Positions 1 to 7,306 of a stretch of DNA of 14,197 nt are shown here, piece after piece; positions within the stretch are counted from its first letter, which is position 1, and every line of letters begins with the position of its first letter. The notes beneath the pieces were generated by a model. That model did not search any database. It saw only the letters and a list, made by a program, of their open reading frames with translations, and had not been told where the DNA came from. Made by a program: the position numbers and the translations under genes. This DNA comes from Candidatus Aminicenantota bacterium (GTDB lineage Bacteria > Acidobacteriota > Aminicenantia > Aminicenantales > JAFGAV01), in NCBI GenBank assembly GCA_016867615.1, contig VGJG01000010.1, forward strand, positions 1 through 14,197, written 5' to 3'.

Positions 1-421
1 TGAAGATGTTGACCTCGCGGCCGAGGAGCCTGATCGTCTCGTCGAGCTCGGCCCGCTGGTCCTGGGCCAGGGCCTTGGTGGGGAAGACGTAGGCCGCCCG
101 GGTCGAGGGGTCCTTGAGGACGGCGTCGAGCACCGGCAGGTTGTAGCACAGGGTCTTGCCCGAGGCCGTGGGCGTGACGACGACGATGTCCCGGCCCTCC
201 CGGAGCTTCTCCCAGGCCCGGCGCTGGTGGCTGTAGAGCCGCTCGAAGCCCTTGCGCCGCAGGGCGTCGCGCAGGTCGGGGTGGACGGCGTCCGGGTAGT
301 CCTCGAAAGCCCCCTCCGAGGCCGGGAGGCGCTTGAAGGCGCACAGGGAATGGTTCCTCAGGCCGATTTCCTGGAGGAGGTCAAGAGACTTGACGAGGGC
401 GATTTCTCTGTCCGTGGTCAC
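1..421 (-). CDS. MrfA/YprA-like DEAD-box repair helicase, N-terminal part (cut by window edge)
   Basis: This is the first 140 residues of a superfamily 2 helicase; the rest lies beyond the left edge. Counting from the GTG at 421, a Q-motif-like YSHQ is at 63-66, the P-loop motif I TPTASGKT at 83-90, followed by LCYNLPVL, and motif Ia PTKALAQDQ at 114-122. This combination is characteristic of the YprA/MrfA family (DEAD helicase with a C-terminal DUF1998 zinc domain), whose Bacillus member acts with the MrfB nuclease in mitomycin-lesion repair independently of UvrA. The GTG at 421 is chosen because an AAGGA Shine-Dalgarno lies 7 nt upstream and a promoter candidate lies just before it. An in-frame GTG at 448 is an alternative, and the frame is open a further 85 bases or so upstream. 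The DUF1998 part cannot be seen, so a related DEAD helicase remains possible. Confidence 0.85.
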   Translation of the reverse strand, partial: MTTDREIALVKSLDLLQEIGLRNHSLCAFKRLPASEGAFEDYPDAVHPDLRDALRRKGFERLYSHQRRAWEKLREGRDIVVVTPTASGKTLCYNLPVLDAVLKDPSTRAAYVFPTKALAQDQRAELDETIRLLGREVNIF

Positions 422-428
422 GGCGCTG

Positions 429-433
429 TCCTT
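429..433 (-). promoter_or_regulatory. Ribosome binding site deciding the helicase start
   Basis: AAGGA on the minus strand lies 7 nt before the GTG at 421-419. The GTG at 448 has no comparable site, so this favours the shorter protein. Confidence 0.5.
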
Positions 434-438
434 GACAA

Positions 439-468
439 ATAATACCACATCGTCGCCCTGCCGGCCAA
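439..468 (-). promoter_or_regulatory. Candidate promoter of the MrfA-like helicase
   Basis: On the minus strand a TATTAT -10 (444-439) follows TTGGCC (468-463, four of six matches to TTGACA) with an 18-nt spacer. Transcription would begin about 432, giving a short leader before the GTG at 421. If this promoter is real, the upstream GTG at 448 cannot be the start. Confidence 0.35.
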
Positions 469-557
469 ATTCCCCCGCACGGGCGTGAAGAAGCCTGAGC
501 GTTCGGTTCGTGAGGCCGGCGCCGCGGTTCCTGTGAACTTATTGCGGGCAGAATGCG

Positions 558-563
558 TATAGT
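558..563 (+). promoter_or_regulatory. Weak -10 candidate for the DUF5916 gene
   Basis: The 422-620 gap separates two divergent genes. TATAGT is the best -10-like hexamer on the plus strand; no good -35 sits at 16-18 nt. It would give a leader of about 50-60 nt. I see no palindrome or riboswitch-like structure in the gap. Confidence 0.2.
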
Positions 564-620
564 AAGGATGAGCCTTTATTTATCGACCGCTGGGTTGCGG
601 TTTATCTGACGAGAGCGAGC

Positions 621-2819
621 GTGAGAAGCATGAAGAACCATGAAGCCCGAAGATCAACCTTCGTCGTCCTGGTGACGGCCTTTGCGGCCGCGTTGTTCGC
701 CGCCCCCTCCGCCGCGGGCCGCGGAGGAGAGCCGGCGGCCGTGCCCAAGACGGACAAGCCCCCGGTCATCGACGGCGTCCTGGACGACGAGGCCTGGACG
801 ACGGCCCTCCGGGTGGAGGGGTTCAAGACTTTCCAGCCCGATTTCGGCCGGGAGCCGGCGCAGAGGACCGAGGGCTACATGACCTACGACGCGGAGAACT
901 TCTACTTCGCCCTGCGTTGCCACGACACCGAGCCGGACAAGATCAAGGCCTCCCTCTCCAAGAGGGACGACATGTTCTCCGACGATTTCGCCGGGGTGCT
1001 GATCGACACCTTCAACGACATGCAGAGCGCCTTCGGTTTTCTCATCAACCCCCTGGGCATCCAGGGCGACGGCATGATGAGCATCAACGGCAACCTCGAC
1101 GCAAGCTACGACATGGTCTGGGAGAGCCGGGGCCGGATCGACCGGGAGGGGGGCGCCTACACCGTCGAGCTGCGCGTGCCGCTCAAGAGCCTCCGCTTTC
1201 CCAACCGGCCCGAGATCGACATGCGGGTGGCCTTCTTCCGCCAGATCGTCCGCGCTTCGGAGATGACGAGCTTTCCCGAGCTCAACCCGGCCGCGGGCAG
1301 CCTCCTCGGCCAGACCAAGCTCATCCGCGTCGCGGGCTTGAAATACAAGCGGGTGGTGGAGATCCTGCCCGCCCTGACCCACGCCAGTCGCTACAGCCAG
1401 TCGGGGGGCGCCCTAGCCCGGGACGAGCGCCATACGGACTTCAGCCTCACGGCCAAGGTGGGTCTGACCTCGGACCTGACGGCCGACGCGGCCTACAACC
1501 CCGATTTCAGCCAGGTCGAAGCCGACGCCGGGCAGGTCGACGTCAACCTCCGCTACAACCTCTTCTTCCCCGAGAAGCGGCCGTTCTTCCTGGAGGGAAG
1601 CGAGCTGTGGCAGTTCGCCGGGAACACCGAGGACGCTCCGCTGATGATGGTCGTGCACACCCGGACGATCGTCAACCCCGTCTTCGGCCTGAAGCTTTCA
1701 GGCAAGCTCTCCGGACGCGACACCCTGGCGGCCATCTACGCCCGGGACGACCTCCCCGGCGACGCGGTGGACGAGAACCCCGATTTCGCCATTCTGCGCT
1801 TCAGACACGCCCTGCGGGGCGATTCCTACCTGGGAGGTTTTTACACCGGACGGGAATACGGCCGGGGATTCAACCGCTTCGGCGGGCTCGACGGCCGCCT
1901 CCGCCTGAGCAACACCTCGGTCGCCTCCTTCCATCTCTTCGGCTCGCTGACCAAGGACAACGGTTCCGGGGAGGCCGACCCCGGCCACGCCCTGGCGCTG
2001 TCCTTCAGCCACAACACGCGGCGGGTCAACCTGGAGCTCGGCTACCAGGATGTGTCGCAGGATTTCCGCGTGGACACGGGCTTCCTGATGCGCACGGGCG
2101 TCCGGCGCCTGGCGCTGTTCGGCATGTACTCCCTCTATCCCCGGTCGAAATTCTTCCAGAAGATCGAGCCTTTTTACTGGAGCTCCCATCTTTACGACAC
2201 CTTCGACCGCATGTTCGAGAGCCTGAATATCTTCGTCCTGCGCTTCAGTCTGCCCCGGAGCACGATGTTCCGCATCGACGGCATCTTGGGCAACGAGGTT
2301 TACTCCGGGAGCCGTTTCGACCTCAGCGGATTGGGCGCCCGGCTGGGGACCCAGCTGACCAAGCACCTGGGCGTGTTCGCCTCCATCCGTCATAACGGCC
2401 AGATCTACTACGACCCCGAAGCGCCCTTCCAGGGCTACGGGAGCCGGGCCGGCTTGAACGTCGCTTTCCAGCCCACGGGCACCCTGAACTTCAGCCTCGG
2501 CCTCTCCTATGCGGATTTCTTCAAGCGGGCGACGCGGGAAAAGGTCTACGACTACACCCTTCTCCGGAGCTGGAACACCTACCAGGTCAACAAATATCTC
2601 TTCCTGAGGGCCGTCTTCGAGTACAACACCTACCGCCGCCGGCTGACGGCGGACGCCCTGGTGTCTTTCACCTATATCCCCGGCACGGTCGTTTATGCCG
2701 GCTACGGGTCGGCCTTACAGAAGCTCGAGTGGGACGGCCAAGATTACGCGGACAGCGACCGCTTCCTGGAGACCAAGCGGGGCTTTTTCTTCAAGGTCTC
2801 CTACCTGTGGAGACTGTAG
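621..2819 (+). CDS. Secreted DUF5916 outer-membrane protein with CBM9-like N-terminal domain
   Basis: The 732-residue product begins with a signal peptide: a basic start, a hydrophobic stretch at about 13-29 (VVLVTAFAAALFAA) and a likely cut after PSAA. Residues about 45-215 match the CBM9-like domain that opens DUF5916 proteins (PPVIDGVLDDEAW at 47-59, then RVPLKSLRFP at 185-194). The family signature follows: NPDFSQVEADAGQV at 293-306 and LFFPEKRPFFLEG at 314-326. The remainder alternates aromatic and polar residues and ends VSYLWRL, as outer-membrane beta-barrels do. Length fits the family. The barrel location is inferred; the substrate is unknown (sugar binding is only suggested by the CBM9 resemblance). 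The start is GTG 621 or, equally plausible, ATG 630, three codons later; GAG-rich sequence at 611-619 could serve either. Confidence 0.85.
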   Translation: MRSMKNHEARRSTFVVLVTAFAAALFAAPSAAGRGGEPAAVPKTDKPPVIDGVLDDEAWTTALRVEGFKTFQPDFGREPAQRTEGYMTYDAENFYFALRCHDTEPDKIKASLSKRDDMFSDDFAGVLIDTFNDMQSAFGFLINPLGIQGDGMMSINGNLDASYDMVWESRGRIDREGGAYTVELRVPLKSLRFPNRPEIDMRVAFFRQIVRASEMTSFPELNPAAGSLLGQTKLIRVAGLKYKRVVEILPALTHASRYSQSGGALARDERHTDFSLTAKVGLTSDLTADAAYNPDFSQVEADAGQVDVNLRYNLFFPEKRPFFLEGSELWQFAGNTEDAPLMMVVHTRTIVNPVFGLKLSGKLSGRDTLAAIYARDDLPGDAVDENPDFAILRFRHALRGDSYLGGFYTGREYGRGFNRFGGLDGRLRLSNTSVASFHLFGSLTKDNGSGEADPGHALALSFSHNTRRVNLELGYQDVSQDFRVDTGFLMRTGVRRLALFGMYSLYPRSKFFQKIEPFYWSSHLYDTFDRMFESLNIFVLRFSLPRSTMFRIDGILGNEVYSGSRFDLSGLGARLGTQLTKHLGVFASIRHNGQIYYDPEAPFQGYGSRAGLNVAFQPTGTLNFSLGLSYADFFKRATREKVYDYTLLRSWNTYQVNKYLFLRAVFEYNTYRRRLTADALVSFTYIPGTVVYAGYGSALQKLEWDGQDYADSDRFLETKRGFFFKVSYLWRL

Positions 2820-2838
2820 CCGCATCCAAAGCGGCCTC

Positions 2839-2867
2839 GTGCGGCCGCACTCCAAAAAAGAGCGCCG
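2839..2867 (+). repeat. Palindromic repeat, copy 1
   Basis: This 29-bp element begins with the perfect palindrome GTGCGGCCGCAC (2839-2850), followed by TCC and a run of six A. It matches 25 of 29 positions with the copy at 2918-2946, in the same orientation, 79 bp away. Because the core is palindromic the two copies also form an inverted repeat (2840-2857 with 2911-2928, 17 of 18 paired). It could be a dispersed REP-like element, but only two copies are visible here. Confidence 0.7.
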
Positions 2868-2917
2868 CGCGAGGAACTCAATCGTCAACTCATGGGGCCC
2901 CCGGGGCGCGTTTTGGA

Positions 2918-2946
2918 GTGCGGCGGCACTCAAAAAAAGACCGGCG
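2918..2946 (+). repeat. Palindromic repeat, copy 2
   Basis: This is the second copy of the 29-bp element, differing from copy 1 at 4 positions. It contains a perfect 6-bp stem GAGTGC/GCACTC (2916-2921 and 2926-2931) with a 4-nt loop, then seven A. It lies 19 bp before the uvrA extended -10 element. A-runs rather than T-runs follow the stem, so it does not look like an intrinsic terminator of the upstream gene. Confidence 0.7.
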
Positions 2947-2964
2947 GTTTCGCGGGCCGGGGCG

Positions 2965-2973
2965 TGCTACAAT
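2965..2973 (+). promoter_or_regulatory. Extended -10 promoter of uvrA, probably leaderless
   Basis: TGCTACAAT is an extended -10 (TGn plus TACAAT). Only 8 nt separate it from the uvrA ATG at 2982, so transcription should start 0-2 nt before the start codon. No clear -35 is present, as expected for TGn promoters, and there is no Shine-Dalgarno. No LexA-type operator palindrome is visible here. Confidence 0.55.
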
Positions 2974-2981
2974 AACCCCTT

Positions 2982-5495
2982 ATGCTCGAACACATCCGGG
3001 TCAAGAAAGCGGCCCAGCACAACCTGAAACGGATCGACGTCGACCTCCCGCGCCGGAAGCTCATCGTCGTCACCGGCCCCAGCGGCTCGGGGAAATCGTC
3101 CCTGGCCTTCGACACCCTCTACGCCGAGGGCCAGCGCCGCTACATCGAGTGCCTGTCGGCCTACGCCCGACAGTTCATCGACCAGATGGAGAAGCCCGAG
3201 GTCGAGTCGATCGAGGGCCTGTCGCCGGCGATCTCCATCGACCAGAAGACCGTCTCCCTCAACCCCCGCTCGACGGTGGGCACGGTCACCGAAGTCGCCG
3301 ACCTCCTCCGTCTCTTGTTCGCCAGGGCGGGAGGGGCGCACTGCCCGGAATGCGGCCGGCCCGTCCGCTCCCAGACGCAGGAGGAGATCCTGGGCCGTGT
3401 CCTGGAGGCTTATGAGGGACAGGCGGTCCGGATCCTGGCGCCGGTGGTCAAGGGCCGCAAGGGAGAGTACCAGCGCCTCTTCGACCGGCTGAGGAAGAAA
3501 GGCTACCTCCGGGCCCGCGTGGACGGCCGGATGCGCGAGCTCGAGGAAGGGATCTCCTTGTCCAGGACCAGAGCGCACACGGTCGAAGTCCTGGTGGACG
3601 AGGTTGATGTCGCTCCCGCCCGGGCGCCGCGCGTCGAGGAGGCCGTGCGCCGGGCGCTCGAGCTTTCCTCGGGGGACCTGGTGGCGCTCGACGCCGCGGG
3701 CGGGGAGACCCTGTTCTCCCAGAAACTTCTCTGTCCCTACTGCCGCGTGGGGTTGGCGGAGCTCGAGCCCCGCACGTTTTCCTTCAACAGCCCCTACGGC
3801 GCCTGCGGCCGATGCCACGGACTGGGCTACAAGACGAAGGCCGAGGAGGGGGGCGAGGCGGAGCTCACGGACGAGACCTGTCCGGAATGCCGGGGACGGC
3901 GCTTGAAGAAGGAAAGCCTGGCGGTCAAGGTCGGCGGGAGAAACATCTTCGAGCTGGGCGAACTCCCGGTCGTCCGTCTGGAGCGGGAGCTCCGGGCCCT
4001 GATGTCCTCCGGCAAGGACGGGCCCGTCGCGGCCCGCATCCTCAGGGAGATCCTGGACCGGCTGCGGGTGATGAACGAGCTCGGCCTGGACTACCTCAAC
4101 CTCAACCGGGCCGCGTCCACGCTCTCGGGGGGCGAAGCCCAGCGCCTCCGTCTGGCCGCCCAGGTCGGGGTCGGGCTGCGCGGCGTCCTCTATGTCTTGG
4201 ATGAGCCGACGATCGGCCTCCATCAGAGGGACAACGGCCGCCTCATCGCCCTCCTGCGCCGGGTCCGGGACGGGGGGAACACGGTGGTCGTCGTCGAACA
4301 TGACGAGCAGACCATCCGCGCCGCGGACCACATCCTCGACCTCGGACCGGCCGCGGGCGAAGAGGGAGGGTTCAAGGTGGCCGAGGGCGACCTGGCCGGC
4401 ATCCTGGCTTCGCCCGTGTCCCTGACGGCCCGATACCTGAGGGGAGAGCGCCAAGTGCCCCTGCCGGCCGTGAGGCGGAAGCCGTCCGGCTGGCTTACGA
4501 TCACCGGGGCCAAAGAGCACAACCTCAAGGGCATCGACGTCCGGATCCCCCTGGGGGTCATGACCGCCGTCACGGGAGTCAGCGGCTCGGGCAAGAGCAC
4601 GCTCGTCCAGGATGTCCTCTACCGCCACCTGACGGGCGTTTTCTCGGGGAGCCGCCGGAAGGCGGGAAGCTACGAGGGCATCGCCGGCGTTGAGAAGCTG
4701 GACAAGGCCGTGTCCGTCGATCAGAAGCCCATCGGCCGCACGCCCCGCTCCAACCCCGCGACGTACACGGGCGTGTTCGGCCCCCTGCGCGAGCTGTTCG
4801 CCGGGACGCGGGAGGCGCGGATGCGGGGCTACGGCCCGGGACGCTTCAGCTTCAACGTCGCCGGGGGGCGCTGCGAGGAGTGCGGCGGCGCGGGGGTCAA
4901 AAAAATGGAGATGCACTTCCTGCCCGATGTCTTCGTCACCTGCGACCGCTGCGGGGGGAAGCGCTACAACCGCGATACCCTGGCCGTGACTTACAAGGGC
5001 CGGACCATCCATGATTTCCTGGAGATGACCCTGGACGAGGCGTACGAATCCCTCAAGGCGCATCCCGTCCTGAGGAGAAAGCTGGCCGTCCTGAGAAGGG
5101 TCGGGCTGGGCTATGCCCGGCTCGGCCAGCCGGCGCCCACCCTGTCGGGCGGGGAGGCGCAGCGCATCAAGCTGGCCCGCGAGTTGGGCAAGAGCTCCAC
5201 GGGACGGACGCTCTACCTTCTGGACGAACCGACGACGGGGCTCCATTTCGACGACATCCGCAAGCTGCTCGAAGCGCTGTCCGAGCTCGTCGGCCTGGGC
5301 AACACGGTCATCGTCATCGAGCACAACCTGGAAGTCATCAAAGCCTGCGACCACGTCATCGACCTGGGGCCCGAGGCCGGGGAGGAGGGCGGCTGGGTGG
5401 TGGCCCACGGCACTCCCGAGGACGTGGCCCGCTCGGACCGGTCTTTCACCGGCCGGTATCTGAAGGAGGCCCTCGCCCGGGCGGCGGGTGGCTGA
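2982..5495 (+). CDS. uvrA: Excinuclease ABC subunit UvrA, short form lacking the insertion domain
   Basis: This is the damage-recognition ATPase of nucleotide excision repair, which loads UvrB on DNA. Two ABC ATPase sites are intact: Walker A GPSGSGKS (32-39) and GVSGSGKS (532-539), signatures LSGGEAQR (381-388 and 721-728), and Walker B VLDEP (405-409) and LLDEP (746-750). CxxC pairs are at 121/124, 251/254, 275/278 and 300/303, and the C-terminal zinc finger is C631/C634 with C654/C657. The UvrB-binding region (about 119-250) is present, so this is not the class II UvrA that lacks it. At 837 residues it is about 100 shorter than usual (about 940); the loss lies between C278 and C300, where the insertion domain normally sits. 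It heads an operon: holB starts 3 bp after its stop. Confidence 0.97.
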   Translation: MLEHIRVKKAAQHNLKRIDVDLPRRKLIVVTGPSGSGKSSLAFDTLYAEGQRRYIECLSAYARQFIDQMEKPEVESIEGLSPAISIDQKTVSLNPRSTVGTVTEVADLLRLLFARAGGAHCPECGRPVRSQTQEEILGRVLEAYEGQAVRILAPVVKGRKGEYQRLFDRLRKKGYLRARVDGRMRELEEGISLSRTRAHTVEVLVDEVDVAPARAPRVEEAVRRALELSSGDLVALDAAGGETLFSQKLLCPYCRVGLAELEPRTFSFNSPYGACGRCHGLGYKTKAEEGGEAELTDETCPECRGRRLKKESLAVKVGGRNIFELGELPVVRLERELRALMSSGKDGPVAARILREILDRLRVMNELGLDYLNLNRAASTLSGGEAQRLRLAAQVGVGLRGVLYVLDEPTIGLHQRDNGRLIALLRRVRDGGNTVVVVEHDEQTIRAADHILDLGPAAGEEGGFKVAEGDLAGILASPVSLTARYLRGERQVPLPAVRRKPSGWLTITGAKEHNLKGIDVRIPLGVMTAVTGVSGSGKSTLVQDVLYRHLTGVFSGSRRKAGSYEGIAGVEKLDKAVSVDQKPIGRTPRSNPATYTGVFGPLRELFAGTREARMRGYGPGRFSFNVAGGRCEECGGAGVKKMEMHFLPDVFVTCDRCGGKRYNRDTLAVTYKGRTIHDFLEMTLDEAYESLKAHPVLRRKLAVLRRVGLGYARLGQPAPTLSGGEAQRIKLARELGKSSTGRTLYLLDEPTTGLHFDDIRKLLEALSELVGLGNTVIVIEHNLEVIKACDHVIDLGPEAGEEGGWVVAHGTPEDVARSDRSFTGRYLKEALARAAGG

Positions 5496-5498
5496 GCC

Positions 5499-6548
5499 AT
5501 GGGGTTCGAGAGCGTCGTCGGACAGGAGCGCGTCAAGAACATCCTGCGTTCGGCTCTGCGCCGGGGGCGCGTTCCCAATTCCCTGCTCTTCGTCGGACCC
5601 GAGGGCGTGGGCAAGAGGACGACCGCCTTCATCCTGGCCAGGGCGCTCAATTGTCTTCGCGGGGGGGACGACCCCTGCGAAGAATGCGGTCCCTGCCGCG
5701 CCGTCCTGGCGGGCCTGGAGGATGGAAGCAAGGGATTCCCCGACGTCAAGGAGATCAAGGCTGGGGGGAAAGAAATGCTGCCCTCCGAGGAAGATGATAA
5801 GGAAAAGACCGGGAACCACATCCTGATCCGCCAGGCCCGGTATGTGAAGCACCATGCCTACCGCAGGCCAATGGTCGGGCGGAAAAAGGTCTTCATAGTC
5901 AACGAAGCGGAAAGGATGAAAGACGAGGCCTGGGACACATTGTTAAAAGTCCTGGAAGAGCCGCCGCCCCTGACGCACCTGATGATCTTGACCGCCTACC
6001 GGGAGCGCATCCCGTTGACCATCGTTTCGCGGTGCGCATCAATATCCTTCGGACTCATTCCCCGGGAAAAAATCGAGGCCTACCTCCTCAAATCGGGCAG
6101 GACGCCCGAGGAAGCGCGGAACCTGGCCTTTCTCTCCTGCGGCAGCTTGGCGGCGGCCCTGGGGGCGGACTTGAGAGAGAAAGTCGGATCCAGAGAAAAG
6201 GCCTGGAAGATCCTCCTGGGCCTCCTGCGCCGGGAGGGGGGGCATGAATTTCTCGAGGAATACGGCTCACTGAAGCGGGGTCGGGGGACGGACGAAGAAT
6301 TGACCCGGTTGTGGCAGGCCATGACCGCGTTGCTGCGGGATCTCCTCCTGGTTCGGGAATCCGGGGAGGAGGGACTGCTCATCAACCGGGACTTCAAGGA
6401 GGAACTCCAGGCCGAGGCCGGGCGATTCTCCTCGGAAGAGCTCCGGTCCGCCCTGGAGTCGGTCGATCGTTCCCTGATCGGCCTGAAAAACAGCCAGAAT
6501 ATCAGCCTTCTTGTCAGCGCCTTCTGTTCGGATATAATAGACAGATAA
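5499..6548 (+). CDS. holB: DNA polymerase III delta-prime subunit (clamp loader)
   Basis: This is the AAA+ delta-prime subunit of the clamp loader that places the sliding clamp on primed DNA. The 349-residue protein has the P-loop GPEGVGKR (33-40), four zinc-binding cysteines C52, C60, C63 and C66, a Walker B-like strand VFIVNEAERM (131-140) and the conserved SRC motif (177-179) that contributes an arginine finger. The P-loop lysine is kept, unlike E. coli delta-prime, which does not bind ATP. A charged, probably flexible insert lies at about 88-107. It follows the uvrA stop by 3 bp, with GGGTGG (5485-5490) as a weak ribosome site inside uvrA, and ends 3 bp before ricT. A DnaX paralogue is less likely given the length and the ricT neighbour. 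Confidence 0.93.
   Translation: MGFESVVGQERVKNILRSALRRGRVPNSLLFVGPEGVGKRTTAFILARALNCLRGGDDPCEECGPCRAVLAGLEDGSKGFPDVKEIKAGGKEMLPSEEDDKEKTGNHILIRQARYVKHHAYRRPMVGRKKVFIVNEAERMKDEAWDTLLKVLEEPPPLTHLMILTAYRERIPLTIVSRCASISFGLIPREKIEAYLLKSGRTPEEARNLAFLSCGSLAAALGADLREKVGSREKAWKILLGLLRREGGHEFLEEYGSLKRGRGTDEELTRLWQAMTALLRDLLLVRESGEEGLLINRDFKEELQAEAGRFSSEELRSALESVDRSLIGLKNSQNISLLVSAFCSDIIDR
6511..6538 (+). promoter_or_regulatory. Internal sigma-70 type promoter for ricT inside holB
   Basis: TTGTCA (6511-6516, five of six to consensus) and a perfect TATAAT (6533-6538) are separated by 16 nt within the last codons of holB. Transcription would begin near 6545, about 7 nt before the ricT ATG, which has no Shine-Dalgarno. 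Confidence 0.55.
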
Positions 6549-6551
6549 AAC

Positions 6552-7289
6552 ATGTCCGAAATTGTGCGGGTTCTGTCCAGGCGCACCCTGAAGAGGCACT
6601 GCGCCCTCGGGGGCGGCCTGGAACTCAAGAGGGGCGACCTGTGCATCCTGGAATCCGAGTTCGGGGGGGACCTGGCCGAAGTGGTCGAGGAAGGGGGCGC
6701 GTCCTGCGGGCGGCCCGAGGCCCTGAAAAACCTCCCCCGGATCCTCCACAAGGCCGGAGCGGAGGATGAGCGGAGGTTCGCCTGGCTTCAGGAACGCGAG
6801 CGGAAGGCCTATGCGCTCTGCCTGGAGCGGATCAAGGCCCGGAACCTGCCCATGAAGCTTTCGGCGGTCCGGTATTTTTTCAATGAGAAAAAGGGGATCT
6901 TTTTCTACACCGCCGACGGCCGGATCGATTTCCGGCAGCTCGTCCGGGACCTGGCCAAAGAGCTGAGGATGCGTATTGAGATGCGGCAGGTCGGGGTGCG
7001 CGACGAAGCCAAGATCATCGGCGGCCTGGGCGTCTGCGGCCGCACGCTGTGCTGCTTCAGTTTCATGAAAAACTTCGAGCCGGTGACGATCCAGAAGGCG
7101 CGCAGGCAGCAGATCGTCATCAACCCCACCAAGATCTCCGGCCTGTGCGGCCGGCTGATGTGCTGCCTGGCGTTCGAGGAGGAGGGCCAGGGCCGTCTCT
7201 ACACGGGGGAAGAGCGGGGCGCGGAGGACGAGCTTCCCAGGGAAAAAGGGGGTGAGACGCCCGGGGGCGTCTCACCGGATAAAAAATAG
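6552..7289 (+). CDS. ricT: PSP1-domain protein RicT (YaaT family)
   Basis: This 245-residue protein carries the PSP1 domain. The family hallmark cysteines are clear: GVCGRTLCC (C162, C167, C168) and GLCGRLMCC (C199, C204, C205). In Bacillus, RicT joins RicA and RicF in a [4Fe-4S]-containing complex that promotes RNase Y-dependent mRNA maturation and affects sporulation and competence; elsewhere the role is less defined, and no RicA/RicF homologue is visible here. Placement directly after holB matches the order seen in many genomes. The tail from about 207 onward is charged and low-complexity, and its codons also form the strong hairpin at 7251-7276. The ATG at 6552 lies 3 bp after the holB stop; its own promoter lies within holB. 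Confidence 0.93.
   Translation: MSEIVRVLSRRTLKRHCALGGGLELKRGDLCILESEFGGDLAEVVEEGGASCGRPEALKNLPRILHKAGAEDERRFAWLQERERKAYALCLERIKARNLPMKLSAVRYFFNEKKGIFFYTADGRIDFRQLVRDLAKELRMRIEMRQVGVRDEAKIIGGLGVCGRTLCCFSFMKNFEPVTIQKARRQQIVINPTKISGLCGRLMCCLAFEEEGQGRLYTGEERGAEDELPREKGGETPGGVSPDKK
7243..7276 (-). terminator. Intrinsic-type terminator for the sigma/anti-sigma operon, inside ricT
   Basis: A perfect 11-bp stem GGTGAGACGCC / GGCGTCTCACC (7251-7261 and 7266-7276) has a 4-nt loop. Read on the minus strand it is followed by CCC and a T5 run (7247-7243), and it lies 30 bp past the anti-sigma stop. On the plus strand the stem is followed by A-rich sequence, so it should work mainly in the minus direction. 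It sits wholly within the ricT coding sequence. Confidence 0.65.
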
Positions 7290-7306
7290 AGGCGGGAGGG
7301 GCTCGG

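Noticed and set aside
432..437. Perfect TTGACA on the plus strand
   Set aside because: No -10-like hexamer lies 16-18 nt downstream, and it falls in the leader and upstream frame of the divergent helicase.
917..2395. 492-codon alternate frame inside the DUF5916 gene
   Set aside because: It is Arg/Pro/Gly-rich frame-shadow sequence; the DUF5916 frame carries the family motifs throughout.
2916..2940. Hairpin followed by an A-run as terminator of the DUF5916 gene
   Set aside because: A terminator needs a T-run after the stem on the transcribed sense strand; here A-runs follow on the plus strand and T precedes on the minus strand.
2947..2981. SOS (LexA) operator upstream of uvrA
   Set aside because: No CTGT-type or GAAC/GTTC-type palindrome was seen near the promoter.
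2967..5855. 962-codon open frame on the minus strand
   Set aside because: It lies antisense to uvrA and part of holB, whose identity is certain. Its composition is Gly/Asp/Leu/Arg-rich nonsense, with no family motif, as expected from high third-position GC.
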